DNA from: Clostridiales bacterium
Lineage (GTDB): Bacteria; Bacillota; Clostridia; Oscillospirales; Acutalibacteraceae
Length of the DNA: 64,000 bases
Assembly (NCBI GenBank): GCA_024684435.1
Contig: JAIKWV010000015.1
Location: 20,230 to 84,229, forward strand
Direction of reading: 5' to 3'
Part shown: positions 28,071 to 37,673 of the stretch, one piece after another
Position numbering within the stretch: the stretch's first letter is position 1
Layout: every line of letters starts with the position of its first letter
Translations under genes and position numbers: made by a program
Notes under the pieces: model-generated
The model's database searches: none
Told to the model about the DNA's origin: nothing
What the model saw: the letters and a program-made list of their open reading frames with translations, nothing else

Positions 28071-29039
28071 TTGACAGCTAAATATTCAGTTCCTCTTGCC
28101 AAATTAATAAAAGACAACTCTTATGAGCTTATTTATTCTCCAAAGGACACAAAGGATATATACATAAGCTCCAAGGAGGTAGGCAGACCGGGTCTGGTAC
28201 TCACCGGCTATTTTGAGTATTTTGAGCCTGCTCGCGTGCAGTACCTCGGCTTGAACGAGCTGGGATATATCAAAAGCCTCGGTGAGGAGGACGGAAAGAC
28301 CGCCATGGAACGTCTTTTTTCCTGCTGTCCTGCATTGATCGTTATCACCAGAGGACTTGATTTCCCCGGATATCTCATTGAGCTTGCGGAAAAATATGAG
28401 GTTCCTATAATAAGGACGGATGAATCCACATCAAGCAATATGTCAATGCTCATTTCTTACCTGGGAGTAGAGCTGGCGGACAGGATCACCCGTCACGGTG
28501 TTCTTGTGGAGGTTTACGGTCAGGGCGTACTTATCGTGGGCGACAGCGGCGTAGGTAAGAGCGAAACGGCTCTTGAGCTGATAAAGAGGGGACACAGGCT
28601 TATTGCCGATGACGCCGTTGAGATCCGCAAGGTCTCGGCAAGGACCCTTGTGGGCTCTTCGCCTGACAATATCCGGCATTTCATAGAGCTCAGAGGAGTT
28701 GGCGTTATAAACGCGAGAAGGATCTTCGGTATGGGCGCCATCAAAATGACCGAAAAGATAGATCTGGTCATTGAACTTGAACATTGGGATGACAGTAACC
28801 CCTATGACCGAATGGGTCTTGACAATGAATACACGGAAATTCTCGGTATCAAAATACCCATGGTTGTGGTTCCGATCCGTCCCGGCAGGAATCTTTCTAT
28901 TATCATAGAAGCGGCGACCATGAACAACAGGCAGAAGGAAATGGGCTATAATGCAGCTAAGGAGCTTCTGCATAATCTGGGTATGGATGATGAGATCGTT
29001 GCCGAAGAACGCAAAATAGAAGCGTGGCACAATTATTGA
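28071..29039 (+). CDS. hprK: HPr kinase/phosphorylase
   Basis: 322-residue bifunctional enzyme that phosphorylates or dephosphorylates HPr at Ser46 and so controls carbon catabolite repression. P-loop GDSGVGKSETALELIKRGH begins near residue 157, and the C-terminal signature VELEHWDD-type segment is present. TTG start with GGAGG upstream. First gene of an operon running through the ROK kinase, murB, rapZ, whiA and dnaE. Confidence 0.94.
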   Translation: MTAKYSVPLAKLIKDNSYELIYSPKDTKDIYISSKEVGRPGLVLTGYFEYFEPARVQYLGLNELGYIKSLGEEDGKTAMERLFSCCPALIVITRGLDFPGYLIELAEKYEVPIIRTDESTSSNMSMLISYLGVELADRITRHGVLVEVYGQGVLIVGDSGVGKSETALELIKRGHRLIADDAVEIRKVSARTLVGSSPDNIRHFIELRGVGVINARRIFGMGAIKMTEKIDLVIELEHWDDSNPYDRMGLDNEYTEILGIKIPMVVVPIRPGRNLSIIIEAATMNNRQKEMGYNAAKELLHNLGMDDEIVAEERKIEAWHNY

Positions 29040-29072
29040 TAAATTAACATAAAATATAGGAAGTGCATAAGA

Positions 29073-30020
29073 ATGTATAAAATAGGCATTGATTTAGGCG
29101 GCACAAATATCTCGGTGGGCGTGGTAAATGAAAAATATGAGGTCGTCGGCAGGGGAGTTGTTAAAACAAAGCTTCCCCGTTCGGCGGCGGAAATATTTGA
29201 CGACATGAAGGCCGCCGCTGATGAGGCGGTCAAAAAAGCCGGAATAACTTATGATAATATAGAGAGCGTGGGTGTAGGTGCCCCCGGCTCTATAAACAAG
29301 TCAAACGGATATATCGAGTTTTCCAACAATTTTGGCTTTAACAAAGTACCTGCTAAAGAAATGCTTGAGGAGCGTTTCGGCAAGCCTGTTTATATTGATA
29401 ACGACGCTAATTGCGCCGCTTTGGGCGAGGCTATAGCCGGTGCGGGAAACGGAGTAAAGAGCTTTGTGGCCATTACTCTTGGCACAGGCGTTGGCAGCGG
29501 CATCATAGTTGACGGCAAGCTTGTCAACGGCGTCAACGGAGCCGCCGGTGAAATGGGTCACATGGTCATAGTCGTAAACGGCGAGCAGTGCAACTGCGGC
29601 AGAAAGGGCTGTTGGGAGCGTTATGCTTCCGCTACGGCGCTTATTTCCCAGACCAAGGCCGCTATGCTTGAGGACAAAGACAGCATCATGTGGGAGCTTG
29701 TCGGCGGCGACATAAACAAGGTGGGGGGCAGAACAGCCTTTGACGCATGGCGCAGGGGCGACAAAACAGCTACCCGGGTTGTAAATGATTACATATATTA
29801 TGTTGCGGTTGGCGTTACAAATATCGTGAACACATTCCAGCCTGACGTTGTTTGCATAGGCGGAGGAATAAGCAACGAGGGGGACAATCTTATCAAACCC
29901 GTAGCCGAACACGTTGCAAGGGAAAGATACAGCGTCCACGCGGAGATCCAGACAAAGATCATGAAAGCGCAGCTGGGCAACGATGCCGGAATAATCGGCT
30001 CTGCACTCCTTACCGAATAA
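29073..30020 (+). CDS. ROK-family glucokinase
   Basis: 315-residue sugar kinase. IGIDLGGTNISVGVV is the ATP-binding start, DNDANCAALGEA holds the catalytic Asp, and the zinc motif is CNCGRKGCWERYAS. Most such proteins in Clostridia phosphorylate glucose, but the motifs do not exclude another hexose. It lies 33 bases after hprK. Confidence 0.88.
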   Translation: MYKIGIDLGGTNISVGVVNEKYEVVGRGVVKTKLPRSAAEIFDDMKAAADEAVKKAGITYDNIESVGVGAPGSINKSNGYIEFSNNFGFNKVPAKEMLEERFGKPVYIDNDANCAALGEAIAGAGNGVKSFVAITLGTGVGSGIIVDGKLVNGVNGAAGEMGHMVIVVNGEQCNCGRKGCWERYASATALISQTKAAMLEDKDSIMWELVGGDINKVGGRTAFDAWRRGDKTATRVVNDYIYYVAVGVTNIVNTFQPDVVCIGGGISNEGDNLIKPVAEHVARERYSVHAEIQTKIMKAQLGNDAGIIGSALLTE

Positions 30021-30045
30021 ATTTAATGCTTAATATAAGGGCACG

Positions 30046-30969
30046 GTGATCACTATCAAACAGATTTTTGCCGACATATGCGCCATGGGTATAACCGTAA
30101 AAGAAAACGTACCCATGAGTCAGTACACAAGCTTTAAAATAGGCGGGAATGCCGATATTATGGCTTTTCCGTCTTCCGACGAGCAGATGGTGTCTCTGCT
30201 CAAGCTCTGCAAAGAAAACTCCGTACCCAGGTTTATTTTGGGAAACGGCAGTAATCTTCTTGTGTCTGACGAAGGTATATCCGGTGTGGTAATAAACACG
30301 GAGGGGCTTTTAAATATAGAATATGAAGGTGACGGAGTGATAAACTGCGGCGCCGGAGCAAGTCTGTCAAAGCTCTGTAATTTTGCCCTTGATAACTGTT
30401 TGACGGGTCTGGAGTTCGCCTTCGGGATCCCCGGTTCTGTGGGCGGCGCGGTCTATATGAACGCCGGCGCCTACGGCGGCGAGATGAAGGATGTGCTGCT
30501 TGACTGCACATATATATCCGATGATCTTAGCGTAAAAACTATGCCCGTTGCCGATATGGACTTTGGGTACAGAAGCAGTGTGTTTTCAAAGAATAACGGC
30601 GTTGTGCTCTCCGCAAGAGTTAAGCTTGGACCCGGAGACAAAAAGGACATAAAAAATAAAATGTCGGAAATAATCGAAAGACGCAGGGATAAACAGCCGC
30701 TGGAGTACCCCAGCGCCGGTTCGGTGTTCAAACGTCCGGAGGGATATTTTGCCGGCGCGCTCATTGAACAGAGCGGTCTTAAGGGTAAAACCGTAGGGGG
30801 CGCTGCAGTCAGCGAAAAGCATGCCGGGTTTATCATAAACAAGGGCGGAGCTTCCGCCGCTGATGTGAAAGATCTGATAAAACATATACAAAGTCTTGTG
30901 CTTGAAAATTTCGGCGTTTCGTTAGAGACCGAGATCAAAATGATTGGGAAAGAAGGGGACAGCAAATGA
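30046..30969 (+). CDS. murB: UDP-N-acetylenolpyruvoylglucosamine reductase MurB
   Basis: 307-residue FAD enzyme making UDP-MurNAc. It has YTSFKIGGNADIM, the FAD segment LGNGSNLLVSDEG and GIPGSVGGAVYMNAGAYGGE, with the late YPSAGSVFKRP carrying the catalytic serine, typical of short (type II) MurB. GTG start at 30046. The stop overlaps rapZ by four bases. Confidence 0.94.
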   Translation: MITIKQIFADICAMGITVKENVPMSQYTSFKIGGNADIMAFPSSDEQMVSLLKLCKENSVPRFILGNGSNLLVSDEGISGVVINTEGLLNIEYEGDGVINCGAGASLSKLCNFALDNCLTGLEFAFGIPGSVGGAVYMNAGAYGGEMKDVLLDCTYISDDLSVKTMPVADMDFGYRSSVFSKNNGVVLSARVKLGPGDKKDIKNKMSEIIERRRDKQPLEYPSAGSVFKRPEGYFAGALIEQSGLKGKTVGGAAVSEKHAGFIINKGGASAADVKDLIKHIQSLVLENFGVSLETEIKMIGKEGDSK

Positions 30970-31826
30970 ATGAACTGATAATAATTACCGGTATTTCCGG
31001 CGCGGGAAAATCAAAGGTCGTAGATGCATTTGAGGACATAGGTTTCCTGTGCGTGGATAATATGCCTCCAAAGCTGATCCCCACATTTGCCCAGCTTTTG
31101 CTCAAATCAAACGAGGAAAACGACAAGGTGGCAATTGTGACCGACGTTCGTGCGGGAGGCTCCTTCAACAGTATTTTTTCGGTGCTTGAAGAGCTCAAGC
31201 AGATGAACATGAAGTACAAGATCCTGTTTATCGACGCATCAAACGATGTTCTCATAAGCAGATTCAAGGAAACAAGAAGGACGCATCCTCTTATAGATAA
31301 ATATAACGGTTCGCTTAACGAGGCGATCCGGGCGGAAAGAGAGATGCTTTACCCCATACGTCAGATAGCAGACTATGTTATCGACAGCTCATCTCTCAGC
31401 CCCGCGGATTGTAAAAAAAGGATCTGCGAGCTGTTTATGGTGGACGCCAACAATGTGCTCAAGATCCACTGTCTTTCATTCGGCTTTAAGTACGGCATAC
31501 CAAACGATCCTGACCTTATGTTTGACGTAAGATGCCTTCCGAATCCCTTTTATGTCCCGGAACTCAAGACAGCTACCGGTATTGAGAAGGAAGTCAGCGA
31601 CTATGTCATGAAGTGGGAGGAATCCAACGTTCTTAAGGACAAGCTTATTGATCTGTGTGATTATCTTGTGCCGCTGTATATTCGTGAGGGAAAGAGCAGA
31701 TTGGTGATAGCTTTCGGATGTACGGGAGGCAGACACAGATCCGTGGTGTTCGCGGAGCTTATGGCTCAGCATTTTCAGGACAGCGGTTTTGCTGTAAGTA
31801 TAAACCATCGTGATATAAACAAATAG
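30966..31826 (+). CDS. rapZ: RapZ-family RNA-binding P-loop protein
   Basis: 286 residues with Walker A GISGAGKS near residue 8 and the C-terminal conserved parts DVRCLPNPFY and AFGCTGGRHRSV. In Gram-negatives RapZ controls glmS through small RNAs and binds an amino-sugar phosphate; in Gram-positives (YvcJ) its role is less clear. It forms the conserved murB-rapZ-whiA run. Confidence 0.92.
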   Translation: MNELIIITGISGAGKSKVVDAFEDIGFLCVDNMPPKLIPTFAQLLLKSNEENDKVAIVTDVRAGGSFNSIFSVLEELKQMNMKYKILFIDASNDVLISRFKETRRTHPLIDKYNGSLNEAIRAEREMLYPIRQIADYVIDSSSLSPADCKKRICELFMVDANNVLKIHCLSFGFKYGIPNDPDLMFDVRCLPNPFYVPELKTATGIEKEVSDYVMKWEESNVLKDKLIDLCDYLVPLYIREGKSRLVIAFGCTGGRHRSVVFAELMAQHFQDSGFAVSINHRDINK

Positions 31827-31836
31827 GAGAGACGAA

Positions 31837-32730
31837 GTGACATTTTCAACAACGGTAAAAACCGAATTGATGAAAAGGGAGCTTGAGCCTTGCTGCAAAA
31901 AGGCAATGACTTACGGACTTCTGCTTTTCGGTAAAGATTTTTCAGCATCGTCGATAAGACTGTCAACGGAGCACAGATACATAGCCGAGTATTATGCAAA
32001 GAGCATAAAAGAACAGACCGGTATTGAACCGATCATAACTGCAAGCGGCAAGAATAAAAAGTACGTTGCTTCTATCAAAACGAATCAGTTGAGAGCAAAG
32101 GTGCTTGAGTGCTTCGGACATACGGGAAAAGAAATACCTCTGAGGTTGAACCGGGCAAACATTCAGGATGAATGCTGTTTCGGGGCGTTTCTTGCGGGGG
32201 CTTTCATTTCCTGCGGTACAGTGACTACTCCGGAAAAGAACTATCACATGGAATTCAGTACTCCGTATCAGCGGCTCTGCAAAGATCTTATGAATCTTAT
32301 GAATGAGCTTGATCTCAATACCAAGCTTATGTCCAGAGATTACGCCTATTCTCTTTACATAAAAAACAGCGAGTGTATAGAGGATGTGCTGACCACAATG
32401 GGTGCTACTCAGGCTACCCTTAAAGTAATGGGAACAAAGATCCAAAAAGATATTATAAATAACGCAAACAGAAGGGCAAATTTTGATAACGCCAACATCG
32501 CCCGTACCGTGGATGCTTCCGCGGCGCAGAGAGAGGCGATAAAACGCCTCAGAAAAAAGGGCGCTTTCAACAGCCTTGATGAAACGACAAAGCTTGTTGC
32601 TGTTGCAAGAGAGGAAAATCCCATCGCAAGCCTTAGTGAAATGGAGACTATTCTTGAAGGCAGGATATCGCGCTCCGGTATCAACCACCGCCTGAAGAAG
32701 ATAGTCAGGCTTGCTGAGGACACAAAATAG
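31837..32730 (+). CDS. whiA: WhiA DNA-binding protein
   Basis: 297 residues: N-terminal LAGLIDADG-like domain (CCFGAFLAGAFISCGT, without the catalytic acidic residues of homing endonucleases) and a C-terminal helix-turn-helix (LSEMETILEGRISRSGINHRLKKI). It is a sporulation/cell-division-linked regulator in Actinobacteria and affects division in Bacillus. GTG start at 31837. Confidence 0.93.
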   Translation: MTFSTTVKTELMKRELEPCCKKAMTYGLLLFGKDFSASSIRLSTEHRYIAEYYAKSIKEQTGIEPIITASGKNKKYVASIKTNQLRAKVLECFGHTGKEIPLRLNRANIQDECCFGAFLAGAFISCGTVTTPEKNYHMEFSTPYQRLCKDLMNLMNELDLNTKLMSRDYAYSLYIKNSECIEDVLTTMGATQATLKVMGTKIQKDIINNANRRANFDNANIARTVDASAAQREAIKRLRKKGAFNSLDETTKLVAVAREENPIASLSEMETILEGRISRSGINHRLKKIVRLAEDTK

Positions 32731-32744
32731 ACAGAGGTCGATCC

Positions 32745-35700
32745 ATGGCATTTACACATTTGCATCTGCATACGGAATACAGTCTGTTGGACGGCGCCTG
32801 CCGTATCGACGGGCTTATGGGTCGTCTGTCGGAATTGGGTCAGACATCCGTTGCCATAACGGATCACGGCGTCATGTACGGAGTGATAGATTTTTACCGG
32901 GCGGCAAAAAAGGCAGGCATAAAGCCCATAATCGGTTGTGAGGTCTATGTGGCGGCGAGGACAAGATTCGATAAAGATAAGCTCTACGACAGCGAAAGGA
33001 GCCATTTGCTGCTGCTCTGTAAAAATAACGAGGGCTACAAGAACCTTATAGCTATGGTCTCCGAAGCATGGACATCGGGATTTTATACAAAACCGAGGAT
33101 AGACAAAGAGCTTTTGCAAAAATATAATAAAGGTCTCATAGCCTGCTCTGCTTGCCTTGCGGGCGAGATCCCCCGCGCTCTGCTGAGAGAAGATTACGAA
33201 GAGGCAAAAAAGATCGCCCTCTGGTATGACAAAGTTTTTGGCAGAGGTAATTTTTATCTTGAAGTACAGAATCACGGTCTGGCGGAACAGCAGAGGATAT
33301 TGCCCATGCTTATCCGTCTTTCCAGGGAGACAGGCATCCCGTTAGTAGCCACGAACGACGCGCATTACATACGCAAAGAGGATTCAAAGATCCAGCAGGT
33401 GTTGCTCTGCATCCAGACAAACCATGTGTTGGGTGAAGACAACGGTATGGAATTCGGAACAGATGAGTTTTACGTCAAGTCCGAGGAGAAGATGCGCGAG
33501 CTGTTCCCCGCCTGTCCCGAGGCTATAGACAATACTCAGGTCATTGCGGAGCAGTGCAATGTTGAATTTGAATTCGGCAAAACTAAGCTTCCCCATTTTG
33601 AAGTCCCTGAGGGCAGAGACCATTTTGAATGGTTTTCCGAGCAATGCTATAACGGATTTAAAGAAAGATACGGGGAAGATCCGCCGGAGGAATACCGCAA
33701 GCGTCTTGAATACGAACTCAACGTTATAAATGAGATGGGATATGTGGACTATTTCCTGATAGTGCACGACTTTATAGCCTACGCAAAAAGCAAGGGCATT
33801 CCCGTGGGACCGGGCAGAGGCTCCGGCGCCGGGAGCATAGCCGCCTACTGTATAGGGATAACCGGCATCGACCCCATGAAATACAACCTTCTTTTTGAAC
33901 GCTTTCTCAATCCCGAACGCGTTAGCATGCCAGACTTTGATGTGGATTTCTGCTATGAACGCCGTCAGGAAGTTATTGATTACGTCATTAGAAAATACGG
34001 CAGTGACCATGTGGCGCAGATAGTAACCTTCGGTACAATGGCGGCAAGGGCTGCAATCCGGGACGTTGGCAGGGCGCTGGGTATGTCTTACGGAGCGGTG
34101 GACGCTGTAGCAAAGCTTATTCCCAACGAGCTGAAGATAACCATTGACAAGGCTCTGAATATGTCGTCGGAGCTGAGGACTCAGTATGAAACAAATGAAA
34201 ACGTGAGGGAACTCATCGACACTGCGAGGAAGCTTGAGGGTATGCCGAGGCACGCCTCCACCCATGCGGCAGGCGTTGTTATAACCAGAGATCCGGTGTC
34301 GGATTATGTGCCTCTTGCCCTCAATGATGAATCCGTTGTGACCCAGTTTACCATGACCACCCTTGAAGAGCTTGGTCTTCTCAAGATGGATTTCCTCGGT
34401 CTGCGTACGCTTACGGTAATTGATTACGCCGTAAAAATGGTGCAGAAAAATGAGCCGGGATTTTCCATTGATAAAATTGATCTGAAGGATAAAGATGTTT
34501 TTGAAATGCTTTCAAACGGTCTTACCACAGGTGTTTTCCAGTATGAGTCCGCCGGTATGCGATCCGTTCTTATGGGACTCAGTCCGGAGAGCATAGAGGA
34601 TATGATAGCTGTTATATCCCTTTACAGACCGGGTCCCATGGACTCAATACCGAGGTATATAGAAAACAGACACCATCCCGAACGTACTAAATATGATACT
34701 CCGCTGCTCAAGGATATTCTTGATGTCACCTACGGCTGTATGGTCTATCAGGAGCAGGTCATGCAGATATTCAGAAAGCTTGCCGGTTATTCATACGGCA
34801 GAGCGGATATCGTTCGCCGCGCCATGTCAAAGAAGAAGCATGACGTTATGGAGCATGAGCGGGAGATATTCATTAACGGTTATGTAAACGATCAGGGAGT
34901 CACGGAATGCGAGGGCGCTGTGAAAAGAGGCGTTGACGCAAAAACAGCCAACAAGATATTTGACGATATGTCGTCTTTTGCCTCCTATGCGTTCAATAAA
35001 TCCCACGCCGCGGCATACGCCTATGTGGCGTATCAGACCGCTTATCTAAAATGTCACTATCCCTGCGAATTTATGGCGGCGCTTCTCAGCAGTGTGCTTG
35101 ACCGCAGCAATAAGGTCGCGGAGTATATTGCCGAATGCGGCAGGTTGGGCATTGCCCTTAAACCGCCCCACGTCAATTACAGTACAGACGGGTTTACCGT
35201 TGACAAGGGGCAGATATACTTCGGTCTGCTTGCTGTTAAAAATCTGGGCAAGGGGTTTATCCGTTCCATTGAGAACGAACGGAATTTAAACGGAGAATTC
35301 ACTTCCTTTTATTCTTTCTGTAAACGCATGAGCGGCAAGGATTTCAACCGCCGTTCCGTGGAGAGCCTCATAAAGTGCGGCGCGTTGGATAATCTCGGAA
35401 ATAACAGACGGGAAATGCTCAACGCTCTGCCGGATGTACTTGCCGATATAGATAATGAAAATCGTCGGAACGTTGACGGTCAGATAGGCTTCTTTGACCT
35501 TGCCGGGGGAGAAGAAAAGAAAGAAGAAGTATACATAAAGCCTATGGCGGAATTCCCGATAAAGGAGCTTCTTTCCATGGAAAAAGAGGTGGCGGGGATA
35601 TACTTGTCCGGCCATCCTGTGGGTGAATACAGTCACCTGTCCGAAGAGATGAAGTGCGACAGGATATCGGATCTGCTGGAGGCTTCCGCGGAGACCGGAT

Positions 35701-36233
35701 CCGTATACAAGGATAATTCCAGCGTCAAAGTGCTTGCCATAGTTACATCTATTAAGAAAAAAATACTTAAAAACAACACCACCATGGCTTTCGCCGCCGT
35801 TGAGGATATTTATGGCACGATCGAAATGATAATGTTCCCGAAGGTCTTTGATAAGTACGCATATACCGTGGCTGAAGGTGATGTAGTGGTCATCCACGGC
35901 AGACTGAGCATTCAGGAGGAAAAGGAGCCGAAGCTCATATGTGAGATCATCGAACCTGTAAATGATCTTAAAAACAGCGGTAATTTTGAAAAACCGAAAA
36001 AAAACGTTAAGCGCGGGCTGTACCTGAGATTTGACTCTGAAAACAGCAGAGAGGTCAATACAGCCGATAAATACATCAGAATTTTTGACGGTATGGTACC
36101 GGTGATATACTATTTTAAAGATACCGGCAGACGACTTGTAAAACCCAAAGAGGAATGGGTGGATGCCAACGATATACTTGTGGAAAAGCTTAACGATCTT
36201 TTAGGTGACGGCAATGCCATGTGGGTCAAATAA
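32745..36233 (+). CDS. dnaE: DNA polymerase III alpha subunit DnaE
   Basis: 1162-residue replicative polymerase. N-terminal PHP domain (FTHLHLHTEYSLLDGA), catalytic palm with PGRGSGAGS and PDFDVDFCYERR carrying the aspartates, then a helix-hairpin-helix region and a C-terminal OB fold (VKVLAIVTSIKKKI). This is DnaE1-type organisation without the internal proofreading exonuclease of PolC. It starts 14 bases after whiA and ends the operon. Confidence 0.95.
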   Translation: MAFTHLHLHTEYSLLDGACRIDGLMGRLSELGQTSVAITDHGVMYGVIDFYRAAKKAGIKPIIGCEVYVAARTRFDKDKLYDSERSHLLLLCKNNEGYKNLIAMVSEAWTSGFYTKPRIDKELLQKYNKGLIACSACLAGEIPRALLREDYEEAKKIALWYDKVFGRGNFYLEVQNHGLAEQQRILPMLIRLSRETGIPLVATNDAHYIRKEDSKIQQVLLCIQTNHVLGEDNGMEFGTDEFYVKSEEKMRELFPACPEAIDNTQVIAEQCNVEFEFGKTKLPHFEVPEGRDHFEWFSEQCYNGFKERYGEDPPEEYRKRLEYELNVINEMGYVDYFLIVHDFIAYAKSKGIPVGPGRGSGAGSIAAYCIGITGIDPMKYNLLFERFLNPERVSMPDFDVDFCYERRQEVIDYVIRKYGSDHVAQIVTFGTMAARAAIRDVGRALGMSYGAVDAVAKLIPNELKITIDKALNMSSELRTQYETNENVRELIDTARKLEGMPRHASTHAAGVVITRDPVSDYVPLALNDESVVTQFTMTTLEELGLLKMDFLGLRTLTVIDYAVKMVQKNEPGFSIDKIDLKDKDVFEMLSNGLTTGVFQYESAGMRSVLMGLSPESIEDMIAVISLYRPGPMDSIPRYIENRHHPERTKYDTPLLKDILDVTYGCMVYQEQVMQIFRKLAGYSYGRADIVRRAMSKKKHDVMEHEREIFINGYVNDQGVTECEGAVKRGVDAKTANKIFDDMSSFASYAFNKSHAAAYAYVAYQTAYLKCHYPCEFMAALLSSVLDRSNKVAEYIAECGRLGIALKPPHVNYSTDGFTVDKGQIYFGLLAVKNLGKGFIRSIENERNLNGEFTSFYSFCKRMSGKDFNRRSVESLIKCGALDNLGNNRREMLNALPDVLADIDNENRRNVDGQIGFFDLAGGEEKKEEVYIKPMAEFPIKELLSMEKEVAGIYLSGHPVGEYSHLSEEMKCDRISDLLEASAETGSVYKDNSSVKVLAIVTSIKKKILKNNTTMAFAAVEDIYGTIEMIMFPKVFDKYAYTVAEGDVVVIHGRLSIQEEKEPKLICEIIEPVNDLKNSGNFEKPKKNVKRGLYLRFDSENSREVNTADKYIRIFDGMVPVIYYFKDTGRRLVKPKEEWVDANDILVEKLNDLLGDGNAMWVK

Positions 36234-36248
36234 TGTGAACAGAAATAT

Positions 36249-36283
36249 ACCCTCCGAACGGTGATCCGCCCGGAGGGTTTTTG
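36249..36283 (+). terminator. Rho-independent terminator after dnaE
   Basis: ACCCTCCG (36249-36256) pairs with CGGAGGGT (36271-36278), followed by TTTTTG. Confidence 0.88.
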
Positions 36284-36297
36284 CTATTCAGTTTTAA

Positions 36298-37443
36298 TTA
36301 CATGAGACTTCTGTATATAGCCTCAATATCTTCAATGCTTACATCTCTTGGATTGCCGGGACGGCACGCGTCGTTGTATGCGTCAATGGACATCTGGGGA
36401 ATATCTTCCTCTTTTGCGACGCCCTTGAGGGAGGTGACGATACCAACATCGGAGGCAAGCTGTGAGACCGCGTCAACAGCCGCGCGTCTGTATTCCTCCT
36501 GAGACATTCCGTCAACACCGGCAACGCCCATTGCTCTTGCTATTTCACGGTATTTTTCACCGGTGGCAGGGGCGTTGTATTCCATAACGGCGGGGAGCAG
36601 GGTGGCGCAGGCTTTGCCGTGGGGCATATCGTAATATGCCGAAAGTGTATGCGCCATGGAGTGATCCACGCCCAGACCCACGTTTGAGAAGCCCATACCT
36701 GCGATATACTGACCTAAAGCCATACCTTCTCTGCCGGCTTTTGTGTTGTTTACAGCGTCACGGAGAGAACGTGAAATGAGCTCGATAGCCTTCAAATGGA
36801 ACATATCGGAAAGCTCCCATGCGCCAAGGGTTATATAGCCCTCAATGGCGTGAGTAAGAGCGTCCATACCTGTTGCGGCGGTAAGTGCCTTGGGCATCGA
36901 TGCCATCATTTCGGGATCGACAACGGCGACTACCGGGATATCGTGGCAGTCAACGCAGACGAATTTTCTCTTCTTTTCAACATCAGTGATAACATAGTTG
37001 ATAGTTACCTCAGCCGCTGTGCCGGCAGTGGTGGGGACGGCGATTATGGGAACACAGGGATTCTTTGTGGGGGCCACGCCCTCCAGTGAGCGGACATCCT
37101 CAAACTCCGGGTTAGTTATGATTATGCCTATGGCTTTTGCGGTATCCATGGATGAACCGCCGCCTATGGCTACTATGCAGTCTGCGCCGGATTCCTTAAA
37201 CGCCTTAACGCCGTTCTGTACGTTTTCAATGGTGGGATTAGGTTTGATATCGGAATATATACTATAAGGAATTCCTGCGTCGGTAAGCAGGGCGGTCACT
37301 TTATCGGATACGCCGAACTTTATAAGATCAGGATCTGTTGCCACGAAAACCTTTGTGAGCTTGCGGGCTTTGATCTCATCTGGAATCGCTTTTATGGCGC
37401 CTGCTCCGTGATAGGATGTTTCATTGAGCATAAACTTGTTCAT
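36298..37443 (-). CDS. Iron-containing alcohol dehydrogenase
   Basis: 381-residue group III alcohol dehydrogenase. NAD-binding GGGSSMDTAKAIG is at about 95-107, and the iron ligands lie in GMDALTHAIEGY and HSMAHTLSAYYDMPHGKA. The family includes lactaldehyde reductase, propanediol and butanol dehydrogenases; the substrate cannot be set from sequence. It probably regenerates NAD in fermentation. Single gene with its own very strong promoter. Confidence 0.88.
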   Translation of the reverse strand: MNKFMLNETSYHGAGAIKAIPDEIKARKLTKVFVATDPDLIKFGVSDKVTALLTDAGIPYSIYSDIKPNPTIENVQNGVKAFKESGADCIVAIGGGSSMDTAKAIGIIITNPEFEDVRSLEGVAPTKNPCVPIIAVPTTAGTAAEVTINYVITDVEKKRKFVCVDCHDIPVVAVVDPEMMASMPKALTAATGMDALTHAIEGYITLGAWELSDMFHLKAIELISRSLRDAVNNTKAGREGMALGQYIAGMGFSNVGLGVDHSMAHTLSAYYDMPHGKACATLLPAVMEYNAPATGEKYREIARAMGVAGVDGMSQEEYRRAAVDAVSQLASDVGIVTSLKGVAKEEDIPQMSIDAYNDACRPGNPRDVSIEDIEAIYRSLM

Positions 37444-37490
37444 GGTTATCTACCTGCCTTTGTTTTATTATAGTCTTTGACTACAAATCA

Positions 37491-37519
37491 ATTATATACT
37501 TTATATCACTTTTTGTCAA
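37491..37519 (-). promoter_or_regulatory. Perfect-consensus SigA promoter for the alcohol dehydrogenase
   Basis: On the minus strand, TTGACA (37514-37519), 17-base spacer, TATAAT (37491-37496): a full match to the vegetative consensus in both boxes. Confidence 0.85.
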
Positions 37520-37579
37520 CATAGTACAATTATAGTGCTGATTTTAAAAAATAATTATTGATTTTAGTTTTGAGCCGGA

Positions 37580-37608
37580 TTGACTTATGAACCAGATTAT
37601 ATTATAAT
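37580..37608 (+). promoter_or_regulatory. SigA-type promoter for the GLUG-repeat protein
   Basis: TTGACT (37580-37585), 17-base spacer, TATAAT (37603-37608). AAGGAG at 37657-37662 then serves ATG 37674. Confidence 0.65.
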
Positions 37609-37673
37609 AAAAATTACTTTTAAATATTCTTTTAATTTGAATAAATCATTTTTTATAAGGAGTGCAGATCGTT